A DNA stretch of 64,000 bases from Hordeum vulgare subsp. vulgare (GCF_904849725.1 NC_058524.1:512166263-512230262); one strand, 5' to 3'; counted from the first letter of the stretch, positions 11,073 through 23,362 are shown. The notes: generated by a model from the sequence alone, not told the origin. Made by a program: numbers and translations.

Positions 11073-13613
11073 TCAAGGCTTGGTTTTAGGTACCCATTTT
11101 TTAATGGGTCCTTTCATGTTAGAGACAAGGGTCTTAGGAACCCAGATAGCCCATTCAATATCTTCATCGTAGGAACCAACAAATCTGGCATAAACATGCC
11201 CATCACTAGCACAACATAACATATAAGAGGAATTGAGTTTGCCGACTGTGTTAGTAGGAGCGGTTTTGCCCTTCTTGGGGTTCCCATAGTCCACCTTGTT
11301 CCTGTTCACCTTCTGAGTCCCCTCGCCCTCTTTGACAAAGATGTCCATGAGGGTGAGAGATTGTTTGTCCTTGTTCTTCCTTTTACCTTTTGACTTGGAG
11401 GTAAGTCCAAGTCCTTCCTTTCCTACAACACCCTTTTGAGTGCTCAAGAGATTGTTCAGACTCTTCTCACCTTGTCTGCATGCCACAAGGCCCTTCTCAA
11501 GTTTCTCCTTTAACTTGGCATTTTCCTCCACAAGATGAACATGCTCACAACAGGGGTTAGTTGCACAAGTATTATCAATTAACACAAAGGGAGGACAAGT
11601 AGAGATCTCCTTGGTAAGCTTTGCTTGGAGTTGATCATGAGACTCTTTCAGAGAGAAATGAACACCTTTCAAGGCTTTGTGGGCCTTGTCAAGTATGTCA
11701 AACTCTTCTTTGAGTCTGTCACGGCCAACCTCAAGAGTATACTTTTCAGATTTAAGCATGCGAGTAAGAACAACATCATGATCTAGTTTCTTTTGCATTT
11801 TAGCGCAGTCATCGTTATATGACTCCTCAAGAGCCAAACGAAGAGTGCGCTCTTCTTCTAGAGCACTAGATAATTCGGCAATTTCATCGGCATAGTCACG
11901 GCTATGTCCCTGAAGCTCGGAGATAGTCTCCTCATGAGACTCAATGAGGTCAGTTGCCTCACCCAGTTGTTCCAAGAGAGCAACAAAGTGCTTCTTGGGT
12001 TCTCCCTTAATAGTGCATAGAAACTTATCAAGATCATGCTCATTAAGTTCTCCAACATCACTATCTTCTACACAATTTAACAATGAAGGAGCAGAAGCAA
12101 TGTTGGTCTTAATGATGGGGGTTACCTGATTGGTACCTTTTGCCATGAGGCACTTGGTGATGTGGTTCTCGTTGGGGCCGTTGAAGAGAGACACCTTCTG
12201 GGAAGAGGTAGTGGCAATAGCAACAGTTGCCGTTGCCACTGTATCATCATCATCACCTTATCATCAGAAGGATACTCCTCCCGGGCCACCATCCCTTTTG
12301 GGTGAGGTTTCTTCACAAAGTTGTTCTTGATTGGAAATGATTTGGTTTTGTCTTTGCGAATGAGCTTGCCCCCGTTGTCTTCCCTCTTCTCATAGGGACA
12401 TTCTGCCACGAAGTGACTCACGTTGCCACAGTTATAACATGTCCTTACTCGTTGTTTGGGTTTGAATCCACTCGAGTTGTTCTTGTTGAAGGTGGGTCTT
12501 GAGTTCCTTTTATTTCCCCAGAATTGCCTTGATGCAAGAGCCATGTGCTCATGATAGGCATACTTCGTGTCTTCCGGGCAGCTCTCCTCTTCCTCATCTT
12601 CTTCTTCTTCAAGCATTGCTCTTGCTTTCAACGCAAGGTTGGGTGAAGTAGTTTTTGATCGGACACGAGCAAGTGCATTGTCGGCTGTTTCGTTCATGAT
12701 TGAAATTGCAATGAACTCATCCAACACTTCACTGGAAGACAAGGAGTGGAAGTCTGGCCGCTGACGAATGACAGATGACATGGCTTTATTGAAAGGCATG
12801 ATGGCTTTGAGAAACTTGCGCTTGACCCATGTATCATCCACATCCTTACTCCCATGATCCTTTAGTGCCACAGCAATAGCAGTCACCCTCCGATAGAGAT
12901 CACGAGGGTCCTCGTCTTCCTTCATCACAAACTCATCGGCCTTATCAAGTATCACTTCATAGTTGGATCGTTGAATACTTGAGCTTCCCTTGTACAGCAC
13001 CATAATATGCTCCCAGCAATCCTTGTCCAATGTGAAGGGACGTAAGTGGGGGAGGTCTTCAGGTGGCACAGCAGACTGGAGAATAAACAACGCAGAGTGA
13101 TTATATTGATTGTCTGCATCTTCTCTTGGAGTGAGGTTGCTTGGGTCATGGGGATAATATCCTTGCTCGATAATTCTCCACAAATTTGTTGAGCTGTGAT
13201 TCAAATGAGACTTAATAGAAAATACCCAATTAGCAAAGTCACCTTTCACAAGTTTAGGAGGAGGACCAACAGGATTAAGACGAGGTGCGAGAACGGGTCC
13301 TCCATAGGCCATGGGGGGGGTGGAACTGAGGCATATGTTCCAGTCCCATCCTTTTCGTGAGGTGAAGCCGGTTGCATACCTTTAGCCGCTTCCTTAGAGG
13401 AGTTGGCCTCCGAATCGGAAATGGTGGGTTTAACCACTAAAGCCAGTTCGGGTGAACTTTTAAGACCCTAATTAATTCTTTAAGCATGGTTTTGACTTCG
13501 CTCGTCAAGGACATCTTGAGGGATGCCATAGCCGTATTCAAGTCGTCCCTTGTGACCGAAGTCAAGTCCATGTCCTCGGGTTGCCCATGGTTAACTTCCT
13601 CTCCGCCTTCCAT
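11073..13613 (-). pseudogene. Copia gag of the SIRE/Maximus-like element, frameshifted
   Basis: Gag forms the particle and binds RNA. The likely start is the Met at 13613 (MEGGEEVNHGQPED), 38 bp past the PBS; later open frames begin at 13312 and 12239. Reading through requires frame changes near 13460, in the C-run near 13310, and in the GAT-repeat near 12250. The main gag part (13312-12122) has the WVFSIKSHL region, an acidic Glu-rich stretch and a CCHC zinc knuckle (CYNCGNVSHFVAEC). The second part (12239-11073) is predicted to be rich in coiled coil (long Glu/Leu/Lys heptad-like runs) and ends WVPKTKP, next to pol. A gag extended by coiled coil is usual for SIRE-type elements. Confidence 0.8.
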
Positions 13614-13650
13614 ACTCTTCGGGTGGTTAAACCCTTAATAAAGAGACGTG

Positions 13651-13662
13651 GCTCTGATACCA
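13651..13662 (-). other. primer-binding site, tRNA-Met-initiator type
   Basis: The minus strand reads TGGTATCAGAGC, the classical complement of the initiator tRNA-Met 3' end used by Copia elements. It stands two bases from the end of the 5' LTR (13665). Confidence 0.92.
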
Positions 13663-14393
13663 ATTGAAAGGATCGATATGGTTGGCTAGAGGGGGGGTGA
13701 ATAGACAACGACCACTTTTTAATTAATCTTAGCAAGTTAAGGTAAACACTATGAGGGTTCACAAATAATATGACAATGAGGTGAACCCGATAGAATCTAA
13801 CAACGAGAGCTATTAAGACAACTAAGATATAGTCACAAGCAAAAGCAAATACAAAGTAAAGGATAGAGATAACCACAAGTGGAACCGATGGAGACGAGGA
13901 TGTGTTACCGAAGTTCCTTCCCTTTGACAGGAAGTACGTCTCCGTTGGAGCGGTGTGGAGGCACAATGCTCCCCCAAAAAGCCACTAAGGCCACCGTATT
14001 CTCCTCACGCCCTCGCACGATGCAAGGTACCGTGATTCCACTATAGGTGCCCTTGAAGGCGGCGACCGAACCTTTACAAACAAGGTTGGGGCAACTCCAC
14101 ACAAAGCTTGGAGGCTCCCAACTAAACCACGAAGCTTCACCACAATGGAATATGGCTTCGAGGTGACCTCAACCGTCTAGGATGCTCAAACACCCAAGAG
14201 TAACAAGATCCGCAAGGGATTGGTGAGGGAATCATCTTTTCTCTTGGTGGAAGTGTGGATCTAGGCCTTCTCAACCAATCCCTAAAGAATCAACAAGTTT
14301 GATTGGCTAGGGAGAGAGATCGGGCACTTTTGAGCTTGTGGAGCAACAATGGAGCTTAGAGAGGTAAGAGATAGGGTTCCTCAGCTAGAAGAA

Positions 14394-14405
14394 CCCTTTA
14401 TATAG
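14394..14405 (-). promoter_or_regulatory. LTR TATA motif CTATATAAAGGG
   Basis: The minus strand reads CTATATAAAGGG, 45 bp downstream of the first unit of palindrome array D. It is the likely core promoter for the genomic RNA. Confidence 0.7.
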
Positions 14406-14450
14406 TGGGGGGAAAATTCAGACCGTTTTCCCAGTCTCTGCCCGAGTTCC

Positions 14451-14728
14451 AGCGGTACTACCGCTGAGTAGGAGCGGTACTACCGCTGGATGCAGCGGTA
14501 CTACCGCTGGGCCTCCAGCGGTACTACCGCTGACACCAGCGGTACTACCGCTGGCCCCTTGGTAGTGCACAAGCACTACTACCGCCGGGAAAGTCTTCGC
14601 AAAAGGGTCCGTCCACGAACTACCGCTAGGTAGGTAGAACAAAGCACCTGGAGCGGTACTACCGCTGGCCAGGGGCGGTACTACCGCTAGCTAGCGGTAC
14701 TACCGCTGGCTGCAGTGGTACTACCGCT
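14451..14728. repeat. palindrome array D (9 units) in 5' LTR
   Basis: Nine copies of AGCGGTACTACCGCT-type units, the last with one mismatch, in two blocks as in array A. The central base is C on the plus strand. The array is directly upstream of the LTR TATA motif. Confidence 0.9.
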
Positions 14729-15051
14729 GGGGACCATTTTGCAGAGATACTCAAGAACGAATAGGCGAGGGCCGCTCCAAAAGATAAGGAAAGGAGAATG
14801 TGAAGTGTGCGTGTATAAAGATAGATTCCATCCAAACCTTTCCACTATGGATCCCCTCTTAATAGTACGGCTTTCCTAAGACTCAAATAAAGAGAATCGT
14901 AGAGAGCGCCGTGCTTCCGTTCCAGGAGAGAGGAGACGTGTCGTCTTGTGCCGTTGACGTGTGTTATCTGAAACCTTGACACACACGGTTAGTCCTGTAC
15001 GGTACTGTCATCAATCACCAAAATTACTTAGGCATAAACTATGCCCCAACA

Positions 15052-15056
15052 ACATC
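15052..15056. repeat. target-site duplication ACATC (right)
   Basis: A perfect copy of 3337-3341 immediately after the right LTR. Confidence 0.95.
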
Positions 15057-15265
15057 TTCGAGGTCTGGATGAAGATGGAAGTGCTCTAGGCGAATCCAAA
15101 GGTCCAAAATCTTGATGATGTGGTCCAAATTGAGCTCCACGGAAGGGTCGATTTTGCTCACTCAAGTATTGTCCCTCATGGCCTCCCATACAGTCCATCG
15201 GTTGCGCTTGCATGTCGCGAAGATGAGAGGAGTGACTCAATATTTGTTGTTGCAATGGCAAGAAG
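15057..15265 (-). pseudogene. LINE ORF2 remnant, part upstream of 3341
   Basis: The minus strand encodes a typical LINE segment between RT and zf-RVT: TPLIF, then CKRNRWTVWEA, VSKIDPSVEL, and LHPDLEDVILWKFEA. The last motif is completed across the Copia insertion by bases 3341-3300, which shows the two LINE pieces were one. A stop interrupts it near 15172. Homology fades at about 15265, where the copy may be 5'-truncated. Confidence 0.75.
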
Positions 15266-17077
15266 GGATGGTAGAAGAGGTAGATGCAGATGAAGAACTT
15301 CTAGTGCTCAAGCATCTCAAACTAGAGCAATATTTGGTTTGGACAATTTTTAGGTTCTTGGATGCAATGTTGGGCCAATGCTTTTGTTACATCATGTGAT
15401 TAACTTCTTGTGGTGAGTTTTACTCAAGAGCAATGTTGTTCTCCCTATTGTTGAAGAGCACATGCACAATGAGTGATCTCTAGGAAACACGCATAATCAT
15501 CATCTCCTTCGAAAGTACTCAATTCATCTTCATACATTGTGACAGCAATGAACATGATAACGGTACATTGTGCTTTATTTCCCAACTAACACACACATAG
15601 CAAAGTGTAATCCATAGCCAACTACCTCATTTGATAAGCCTAACTAGTTGAACGACTAGAATTCACATAAGCAACCTAACAACATCATCTAGCCTTTGCA
15701 CTGTCTCATAAGTGCCTTCGACATCCAGCTCCTTATTCTCTACTTCTTTTTTCATCAAGTATGCAATGGTGTGTTCTCCTACCATCCTTCCGTGCCTCTA
15801 ATCACCTGCAAAATCATCTACTCTATCCGTTTTTAAATAAAAAAATAAAAATTTCACTATGAACTACATACGAAGCAAAATAAATAAATATATACTATAA
15901 AATAATATCTACATACAAATGTATATAGTTTATAATGAAATGTCTAAAAAGACTTGTATTTGGGAACGGAGCTACTAGCATGCAGTCTTGATTGCCTCCT
16001 GCAAATGTGCCCCTGCCCCCTGCTATCTCTGCAATTATTCTGTCAGATGGTTAAAACGAGTGTGGGGTCAACTCCATTTGCGACCCAAAAAAATTATGTG
16101 TAGAGATGCCCCATTTCCAAAAGTCACAGCCACTGCCGTGATTCTACCGAAGAAAAATTTGGTAGCTTCAGAATACCGAGCACAAAACCAACGAAAAGCA
16201 GAAATTCAATCTGGCGAAGAACTTCCAATGCATTTGTAGATATCTTTCAAGAATCTCCCCTCCGTTTTGGAGGTGTAATCCCGTCAGGCACCTCTCGGCC
16301 AAAGGCATCCAGAAGAGGCGGATGGACTGGGAGCGGCAACAGATGGGGGTCACTTAGGCGAGAGAAGGAACAGACAGAGCAAAATATACGAGTTTCAGAG
16401 GCGTGTTTCCTCTCAACTGGCCTAGGGTTGGTTATGAACTGATCGCAAATGGCTAATTCCGGTTCTTCGAAGGAGCATACGAGATGAATTTTACTCGTAA
16501 AATTAATTGTAAACACGGACGTTTTGTTCACTACCGTTACTTACATCTACAGTCAGCAACATGTGCAGTTACACATGCGCAGTTTTTCCTCTAAAACCGC
16601 AAGATATTTTGGTAAGAGCAGAACGTAGTTACACATGCGCAGTTTTTCCGTTTATGCCACGTACAAAAAAATTAAGAGGAAAGCAAGTTGAATGCATGCG
16701 CACGTTCCTCGTACAAGATCGGTACAAAAACAAGTACACATTATATGTCTGACTCACATAATTTACCTAGAGGTAATTTAGGCAAAGCAAACAAAAGAAA
16801 GAAACGATTACGATAAAGCAGACAAATTTGTGGTCCAAAACCATAGCACTAAGCAGACCAACACAACGAAGGGCTAAAACTGGTATCGACAGGATTTGTG
16901 CTACTGTCTCAAGATCTACAAAGTGTGAAGGCACATCACAAAGCTAGCTCATCAAACAGAACAAGTGAGCACTCCATGTAAGAATTCTACGGGTAAATCC
17001 AAATTAACACAATAAATGTGCACCCTACTGGAGTGCATGTCACTTGGCACAGTCGATTTCCATTATCGCAGGCGCCA
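15266..17077. other. spacer 3' of CCT5
   Basis: No gene is supported. It holds a Stowaway-like MITE (15831-15975). A short direct duplication also lies here: 'GTTACACATGCGCAGTTTTTCC' type words recur about 62 bp apart near 16567 and 16628. The part next to 17078 should include the CCT5 3' UTR, but I find no canonical AATAAA on the minus strand just downstream. Confidence 0.5.
15831..15975. mobile_element. Stowaway-like MITE, degenerate
   Basis: An AT-rich element of about 145 bp flanked by TA. The left end CTCTATCCGTTTTTAAAT pairs imperfectly with the right end around TATTTGGGAACGGAG, as in Triticeae Stowaway elements. The right terminus is eroded. Confidence 0.7.
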
Positions 17078-20000
17078 TCAATACTCGGAAGGCGTTATAA
17101 CATCATCGATCTTGAGGATCATCTTGACAACCTGTGTTGCCAGCAAGATCTGCTGCTGCTTGCCGATCAGAGTCTCGAAAACATTCTGCTCTTTCATGTC
17201 GTTGGTACCAACATCATTGCAATCGATGCCACAGCGGGAATTGTTCTCCTAGAATATGTTCAGAAATGAAATGTTACCCCCAGTTCAGAAGGAATGACAT
17301 AACAATTAGATATGAGCTCAAAAACACTGGTGACCGGGAGTGACAGGCCAAGTTGGACACTGACGGTTTCTGGAACCCTCACACATACAACATATACTGT
17401 TACTTAAGATGAGCATCAAACACACTCAATACCAGCCAGATGGGGAAGAACTAAGGACCAAGCACAGGCAGTAGCAAAAAGTAACTATAAATTCCATCAC
17501 AAGCCCAAGATAAACACATGTGACTACTGTGAGAAGAACAGGGGTAGACAACCAACATGATAAAGTGAAGTCAAAATCAACAAAGAAAACACAATACCTT
17601 GACGTGTTGAGATTTTACGACGGTGAGAGTATCAATAGGTGCCAAACCACTGTTTTCAGCTAAAGCTAGTGGAATGGCATCCAAAGCATCAGCAAATGCC
17701 CTGATTGCATACTGAAAGTACAAAGAAACGCAGTTAGAAGAAAACATATATGGCTTTCTTTCGTAGTACCAGTTCAGAAAACACAATTACCTGCTCAACT
17801 CCAGGATGCCGATCTGCTGCAGCGTCAACAGCAATTGAGCAAGATATTTCTGCTGAGCCACCACCATACACAATTGAGTTGTTGATGATCAGATTCCTTG
17901 CAACACATAGAGCATCATGAATACTTCGCTTGGTCTCCTCAATCATCATTTTGTTGCCTGTGCAATACCAGAATACCAATCATAAGATACCTAGTATCCA
18001 TTATTAGCTTAGATATGACTGAAATGTATACTAAGACTGAAAAACAGCAGTTAGGCTTGGTGTTTCTCAGATATTTTGAGGACTTCAAATATTACAATCC
18101 TAAAGAAGTAAAAGCACACAACTAAATACTCCCTCCGTCACGGTTTAGAAGGCACGGTTAAACTTGCGTGCGTTTCCAAAATAGACAAGGTTTAAGGCGC
18201 GAAAGCAATTACTCCTATTAATTAGTACTAGTACTACTCATGCATGCGCCCTTCTAATTTGCTGCTCACGCATTACTACTAGTATTTTCTCAGTTGATTA
18301 GGTGCATTAGCATCTACACCTGCTACATCTCACAACCAATCGATGACTACCTTGGTCCGAGAGATTTTCCAAGCATGCCTTCTAAACCGTGACGGAGGGA
18401 GTAGTACAGATGAATTTAATGTAATGATATATGACTGTATACCAATTCCACAAGAAAAATAGACATTATCGTGAACAACAGAGGTGCTTAGGTTATGTTC
18501 AGATTGTGACCAAAGTGTACCTTACGAGTTTTTCCGTCATCAACAAAAGCATTGGCTTTTTGTTTGGATGGATACCAACAGTTTGGCACGGCAAAACCTC
18601 AACCAAAAAAAATTCTAGCCAACTTTTTTGACAGGGCAACTGTGGGCACAAACCAAACACACCCTTACTAAGCCCAGAACTACATAACCAAGTGAGCTCC
18701 AAACTGGGAAGGAGTTATACTAAACCCATGCAGTGGTTTGGAGGGTGGTATTGAACATATAGCTCAGTGATGTGGATTAGTTGCCAACAGACTCCTACAT
18801 CACCCAGATCAACATTTGAGGGTCTATTGGACAACTTTGGATGGCTCATGGCATAAATTAAGAAAAAAATGCAGTTCACTGGTATCATTTTATGAGCCAT
18901 CTTGAGGTATGGCAAGTACAATAAAATATAATCAACATTAAAAACATGTGGTCATTTCTTCAGCTGTAGTGGGAAACAAGAATTATTTCACATGTATTAC
19001 AATCAACAATCGGTACGATCTAGTATGGAGTCAACATGCATTAAAAGTTTCATCCAAGACCATTGCTTTAAAAATTTGAAGTACGAATACTGCCAATTGT
19101 TATATAACAATATCCATTCTATCCAGTATTCCATTCTATCCAGTATGAACTGTAAAGTGTGTCTCGAACAGATTCACGGTTGGTGGGATGGTGCTTCCTT
19201 GGCCCAACAAAGCACTGAACATTCATGTGCAATATGAGAAACAAGAAGACATATACATCAGAACATACCACCGCGGATGAAAATAGTTACAGCTTTGGAA
19301 TTGGCACACTTCTCGATGTAAAGCATCCGATCTTTTGTTGTTCCAAATGACTTCTCTCGGACTAATCCGGCCTATTTAAGCAGCACAAGCAAACAAACAT
19401 AAATCTTATGCTTTACAAAGCAAATTAAGATGGCTACCAAGCATATGCCATTCAAAGTTCAAACAATACATCATATGCCATTCAAATTAACAAGGCGTTC
19501 ACATGGTGTTTTCATGATGGTTGAATTAGGGTTGAAGATAAACATTCCGCATATCAAACAGTGGTGAATAGTCACCCTCAGAAACCCACACACGGTTATA
19601 TTCACTCTTTGTTGAACCCTAACAACAAATGCATGCATATTACTTGTTTGAAAAAAAAAGATATATACAGATCAGGTTATACCTTCCCAAGCTTTTCGGT
19701 AGTCAACTCTTGGAACCTTGGAACAATCCTCCCACCTGCAGTCAGTTCTCAAATGTTATGTACTGCCTTAAAATATATTTTAGAATCACATGAAGAGAGG
19801 TAGGTTACCTGTCGCAATGGCAATTAATTCTAATTCAACACCACCAACCCATCTGACAGCCGGCAGCTCCCTTTGCATTAGTAAATGATTGGCTTCATCA
19901 TCAAACCCCCATTGACAAATAACTAGGGTTGCACCAACATCCTATAAAACATACATAGGTACGCAATTATGTTTTGAGCAAATCATACACTGAACATAAA

Positions 20001-22330
20001 AAACAAATTGATGTGCATACACTTCGTATAGCATAACATAAGTAACATAAATGTTAATAACAGGAGGTAGGAAGTGTTTTTTGCAGCCTAAGGGTATTTA
20101 ATAATAATGTATTATTGTAAAAGAGCACACATCACAAACCAAGCATACAAAAACAAGCTACTCCACAATATATAAACGGTTTGTCCTTTATAGGCTTTTA
20201 CCTTGCATTTCTGAACCATGTCATCGAAGTATTTCTGCTCTTGCCCACGCAGTGTCTGGAATTTCTCTACAGTGTCAATGTCAACCTTATGCTTGGTCTT
20301 AGGCTTCGGGGGCTCAAATGGGCAGGTGAGAATGGCAATGTGAGCATCCTCAATTCTCTTTGGCATTTGAGGGTGGCTCATATCTTTGTCAACAATGATT
20401 CCTTGTACTAGCTCGGTATCCTCTAGCTTCCCACCAACCTTACCTTCCACTTTAATCAAGTCCAAATTTACATCCTTCCTTTCCAAATCAGCGACGGCAA
20501 GGACTGCTTTGACAGCAATCTCAGCTAGAGCCCGCTTACAACGGCTAACACTGTAGAAAGAGAATAATTGGACGGATCAGAAAGCTTGAAATAACCTATG
20601 TAAAATGTACTGATACATAAATACTCCATCCATTACACATTTAACTATATCATCAACCCACCATGCACACAGACCAACGCTAACACTAAGAAAGAGTTAA
20701 AAAGATGAGTCACATGACTATGCAAAGACATACCACAGTGGCATGTGACAACAACTTAACATCCTGCAAGGCAATAAAGCAAAGGCTAGAGCGTGGAATT
20801 ATTGCATTCACACTTTTCATTTACTCAACAGCAAGTTATTTGAAACAGATTTCAGTGGAGGTCAAGGACAGTTGATATTATTGTACATAATTAGTTCAAG
20901 TGACAACGGGACAAGAGTACAAGACAGTAACATCTGCAATTAAAATGACACCAGAAATTCTCCAAAACTGTAGGCAAGTAAATTGTCCTTAAATTTTGTT
21001 CTCACAAAACAAAGGGAACAAAACTGTCAATATGTTCCCCTGACAGCACGCCCATTGTAGACAAATGTGAAGCCCGGTTCAAGCCAAAATAATACTACCT
21101 CCATCCTGAATTAGTTGTCTTAGATTTGTCTAGATACAGATGTATTTAGACATATTTTAGTGTTAGGTAAATCCATATCAAGACAAATCAAAGACAACTA
21201 ATTGGAACGGAGGTAATATCTTATAACTCAGTTCTAAAACAGCTGACATATAAAAGAAGCTGACTGATTAAGCATGGTATGTTATTACTCACATCTTTGA
21301 GGACAAAGTTGTCATGCAGGTCTGCACCAAAGGCTCTATGTCGGTAGCACTGAACTCATATTTCGTGGAGATGCTTTCAAGGTGATCAACAGCTATCCTC
21401 GACGCCATCTCATAACCTTCGGCAATCCTTATTGGGTGAATACCACGTTCTAGCAGTTTCTCAGCCTGCTCCAGGAGCGACCCAGCCATGACCACAACCC
21501 CGGTGGTACCATCTCCAATGTCATAGTCTTGACTGCGGGACAACTCCACCATGAGCTTCGCAATCTGGTTGTCAACATCCATTAGCTCCAGGATGGTTGC
21601 CCCATCATTGGCTGAAAATCCATGTAGAAAGATGGTCAGTAAACAAAGCATCAGATAAATTAATCAAGTACGTAAGCACAATGAATGAGGTGCTAAAGAA
21701 CACAACCGGATCTCCAGATCCACACAGGATGGTGGCACCTCAGCATAACATTTGCAGCAGTAAAACTCACAGCACGCTCGTAGCCACTAGATAGAGATAG
21801 CTACAGAAATGGCAACCTAGCATTTCCACGGTGCACGATATTCCAATCCGAGCATAAACTCAACGGAATCAATAAACTAGCCCTGCAAATCGTACCATCT
21901 CCTTCCCCAAGCAACAAAACAACAGCGCGAAAGCAAGGGGCGTCCCAAAAACAGCTAGATCTCACTACCATAAGACTCGCTGTGAAACCTAAGAGAAACC
22001 CTGATCCCCAGAGCACTGCCTTGCCACCAACGTCGAAGATCCAATGGCAGGCGAAAACTTCCGGATCTCGCGTCAAGCTAACCGGAAAGACCAGACCTAA
22101 AACTTGGAGAACGGGAGTGAGCGGGTATTACTGATGGTGACGTCGCCGTCGGGGGACTGGAGCATCTTATCCATGCCCTTGGGGCCGAGGGAGGTGCGGA
22201 GGATGCGCGCGACGGACTTGCCGGCGGCGATGTTGGCCTTCTGCGCATCGAGCCCCTGCAGCCGCGACTTCTTCTCCTGCTCCCGGAGGATGATGAAGGG
22301 TCGCCCGTACTCGTCGAAGGCGAGCGCCAT
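17078..22330 (-). CDS. CCT5: T-complex protein 1 subunit epsilon (CCT5), nine exons, intact
   Basis: An ATP-dependent subunit of the cytosolic CCT/TRiC chaperonin, which folds actin, tubulin and other proteins. Exons (minus strand): 22330-22132, 21611-21293, 20550-20202, 19941-19809, 19735-19683, 19371-19269, 17957-17791, 17711-17598, 17248-17078. All eight introns are GT-AG and phases join cleanly to 1608 nt (535 residues plus TGA), the usual length for plant CCT5. Motifs: LGPKGMDK at 48-55, the nucleotide-binding GDGTTG at 99-104 with the catalytic Asp 100, a second Asp near 400 (IHDAL), and GGGSAE at 417-422. The start is chosen at [12 protein letters not shown] because it matches the conserved N-terminus and has a GCCATGG context. 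The long intron 6 (17958-19268) carries a MITE, and intron 2 another. It is the only clear host gene in the window. Confidence 0.97.
18129..18401. mobile_element. Stowaway MITE in CCT5 intron 6
   Basis: A 273-bp element with TIRs CTCCCTCCGTCACGGTTTAG and its exact complement at the right end (about 26 bp pair), flanked by TA at 18127-18128 and 18402-18403. It has no coding capacity. Confidence 0.95.
21095..21216. mobile_element. Stowaway MITE in CCT5 intron 2
   Basis: An element of about 122 bp flanked by TA (21093-21094, 21217-21218). The ends CTACCTCCATCCTGAATTAG and CTAATTGGAACGGAGGTAA form long TIRs with a few mismatches. The interior AGATTTGTCTAGATACAG is typical of the small Triticeae Stowaway families. 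Confidence 0.9.
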
Positions 22331-22600
22331 GGCCGCCGGAGCGCTGGCGCCGCCTCTACCAGGAGGCTCTGGAAGGGCGGATCGCGCGAGGAGGAGGGGT
22401 GTTGCTGTGGGGGGAGGGACTGAGGCGGCGGTGTGTTTCTGGAGGGAGGGGGAGGCGCCGCGGGGGCGAGGGTTTGTGGTGCTTTCTTCTTCGTGCGTCC
22501 ACTTTCTGGCGGCTTCAGGCAAAACCCTCGCTGTGGTTTGGGCCGGGATGAGCGCATGGGCCTGGCCATGTTACGTGGTGTCTAGGGTTTGGTTTCTTGA
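22331..22600 (-). promoter_or_regulatory. CCT5 5' UTR and proximal promoter
   Basis: Upstream of the CCT5 ATG the sequence is GC-rich without a clear TATA box. Two TGGGCC words (22539-22544, 22557-22562) are site-II type motifs. TAGGGTTT at 22583-22590 is a telo-box (AAACCCTA on the gene strand). This pair of motifs is common upstream of constitutively expressed plant translation and housekeeping genes. The transcription start is not visible. Confidence 0.55.
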
Positions 22601-23362
22601 AGCCCAAGTATTGGACCATGTTCGACGAAAGCAAACATTTACCCACGAAGCCCAAGTATTGGACTTTTGATTTATGTAGATTTAGTCACGAGTTTAGGAG
22701 CTCAAACTTTGAAGCTCGCAGTTTAGCAAGGTATGCACTCTTTTGACGGCGGTCGCCGGGTTTGGTTAGGTCATCCTGGAGATTTTTCATTCATCCCTGA
22801 ACATTGTGATGATTTAATAAACTTCACGAGATTGTCTAAAAAAAACACGAATCACAAAATTCCTGCATGAAAATCCTAAACCTTTTTAAAAAAAACTTGC
22901 GGCGAAATCCTGCTTGACACGTATGGGTCATTAGTTTGTTTAGACTAAAAAAATGTGAGTCGTTCGTTAGCGAACGAGTGTATACCGTCGTTCCTAAAAA
23001 AAGAGTGTATACTGTTGGGCTCGCCTATGTGTCGCGTGCTATGATGCCTAGGCACAGCTCGCGTGCACAAGCCGGAATTGGGCCGACCCGTTATCAAATT
23101 GCACTGCCATGTTGATGTCATGATCATGTCATGCGCATTTTTTGTAATGTACAAGTGTTTCCCTCTTGTTAGGGTTTTGACTCCTTTTATCGTTGGCGAC
23201 GACGTTGAGAAAATTTTCTTCCTTCTCCTCCTTCAATCCGGATCCTTTTACTCGGTCTGACAAAGGGGTAGTCTTGTATTGGTACCTGACCTTTGTAGGA
23301 GTCACGGGTTAGGTTTTTCTCGGTTGGTAGAGGCAAGGAAATTGATTTGATCTAACTGGACC
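22601..23362. other. spacer between CCT5 promoter and LINE
   Basis: No gene is supported. A direct repeat of about 19 bases (GAAGCCCAAGTATTGGAC) occurs near 22599 and 22648. The rest has no clear element ends. Confidence 0.4.

Larger units (their letters stand above)
3342..15051 (-). mobile_element. complete Copia LTR retrotransposon, SIRE/Maximus-like, 11.7 kb
   Basis: The element is bounded by two LTRs (3342-4533 and 13665-15051) and the duplication ACATC. It reads on the minus strand: 5' LTR at right, PBS, gag, pol, a long region with a third ORF, polypurine tract, 3' LTR at left. The pol domain order is protease, integrase, RT, RNase H, which is Copia. A long gag with a coiled-coil-like second half and an extra ORF after pol fit the SIRE/Maximus lineage. 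The LTRs differ by roughly 20 substitutions over about 1170 aligned bases by eye, plus a 213-bp indel, so the insertion is fairly young. Four arrays of a 15-bp palindrome lie in the LTRs and between pol and ORF3. Gag and ORF3 are broken; pol is open. Confidence 0.93.
13665..15051 (-). repeat. 5' LTR of the SIRE/Maximus-like Copia element (1387 bp)
   Basis: Starts TGAAAGG (13665) and ends CCAACA (15051) on the plus strand; on the element strand it begins TGTTGGGG. It carries a palindrome array (14451-14728) and a TATA motif (14394-14405), followed by a leader toward 13665. It retains the 213 bp (14225-14437) missing from the other LTR. Confidence 0.93.

Noticed and set aside
20610..20660. Possible third MITE in a CCT5 intron (ACTCCATCCATTACAC)
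   Set aside because: It has a Stowaway-like start, but no matching inverted end or TA flank could be found.
22078..22670. Long GC-rich frames on both strands around the CCT5 start
   Set aside because: Shadows of CCT5 exon 1 and its GC-rich 5' UTR.
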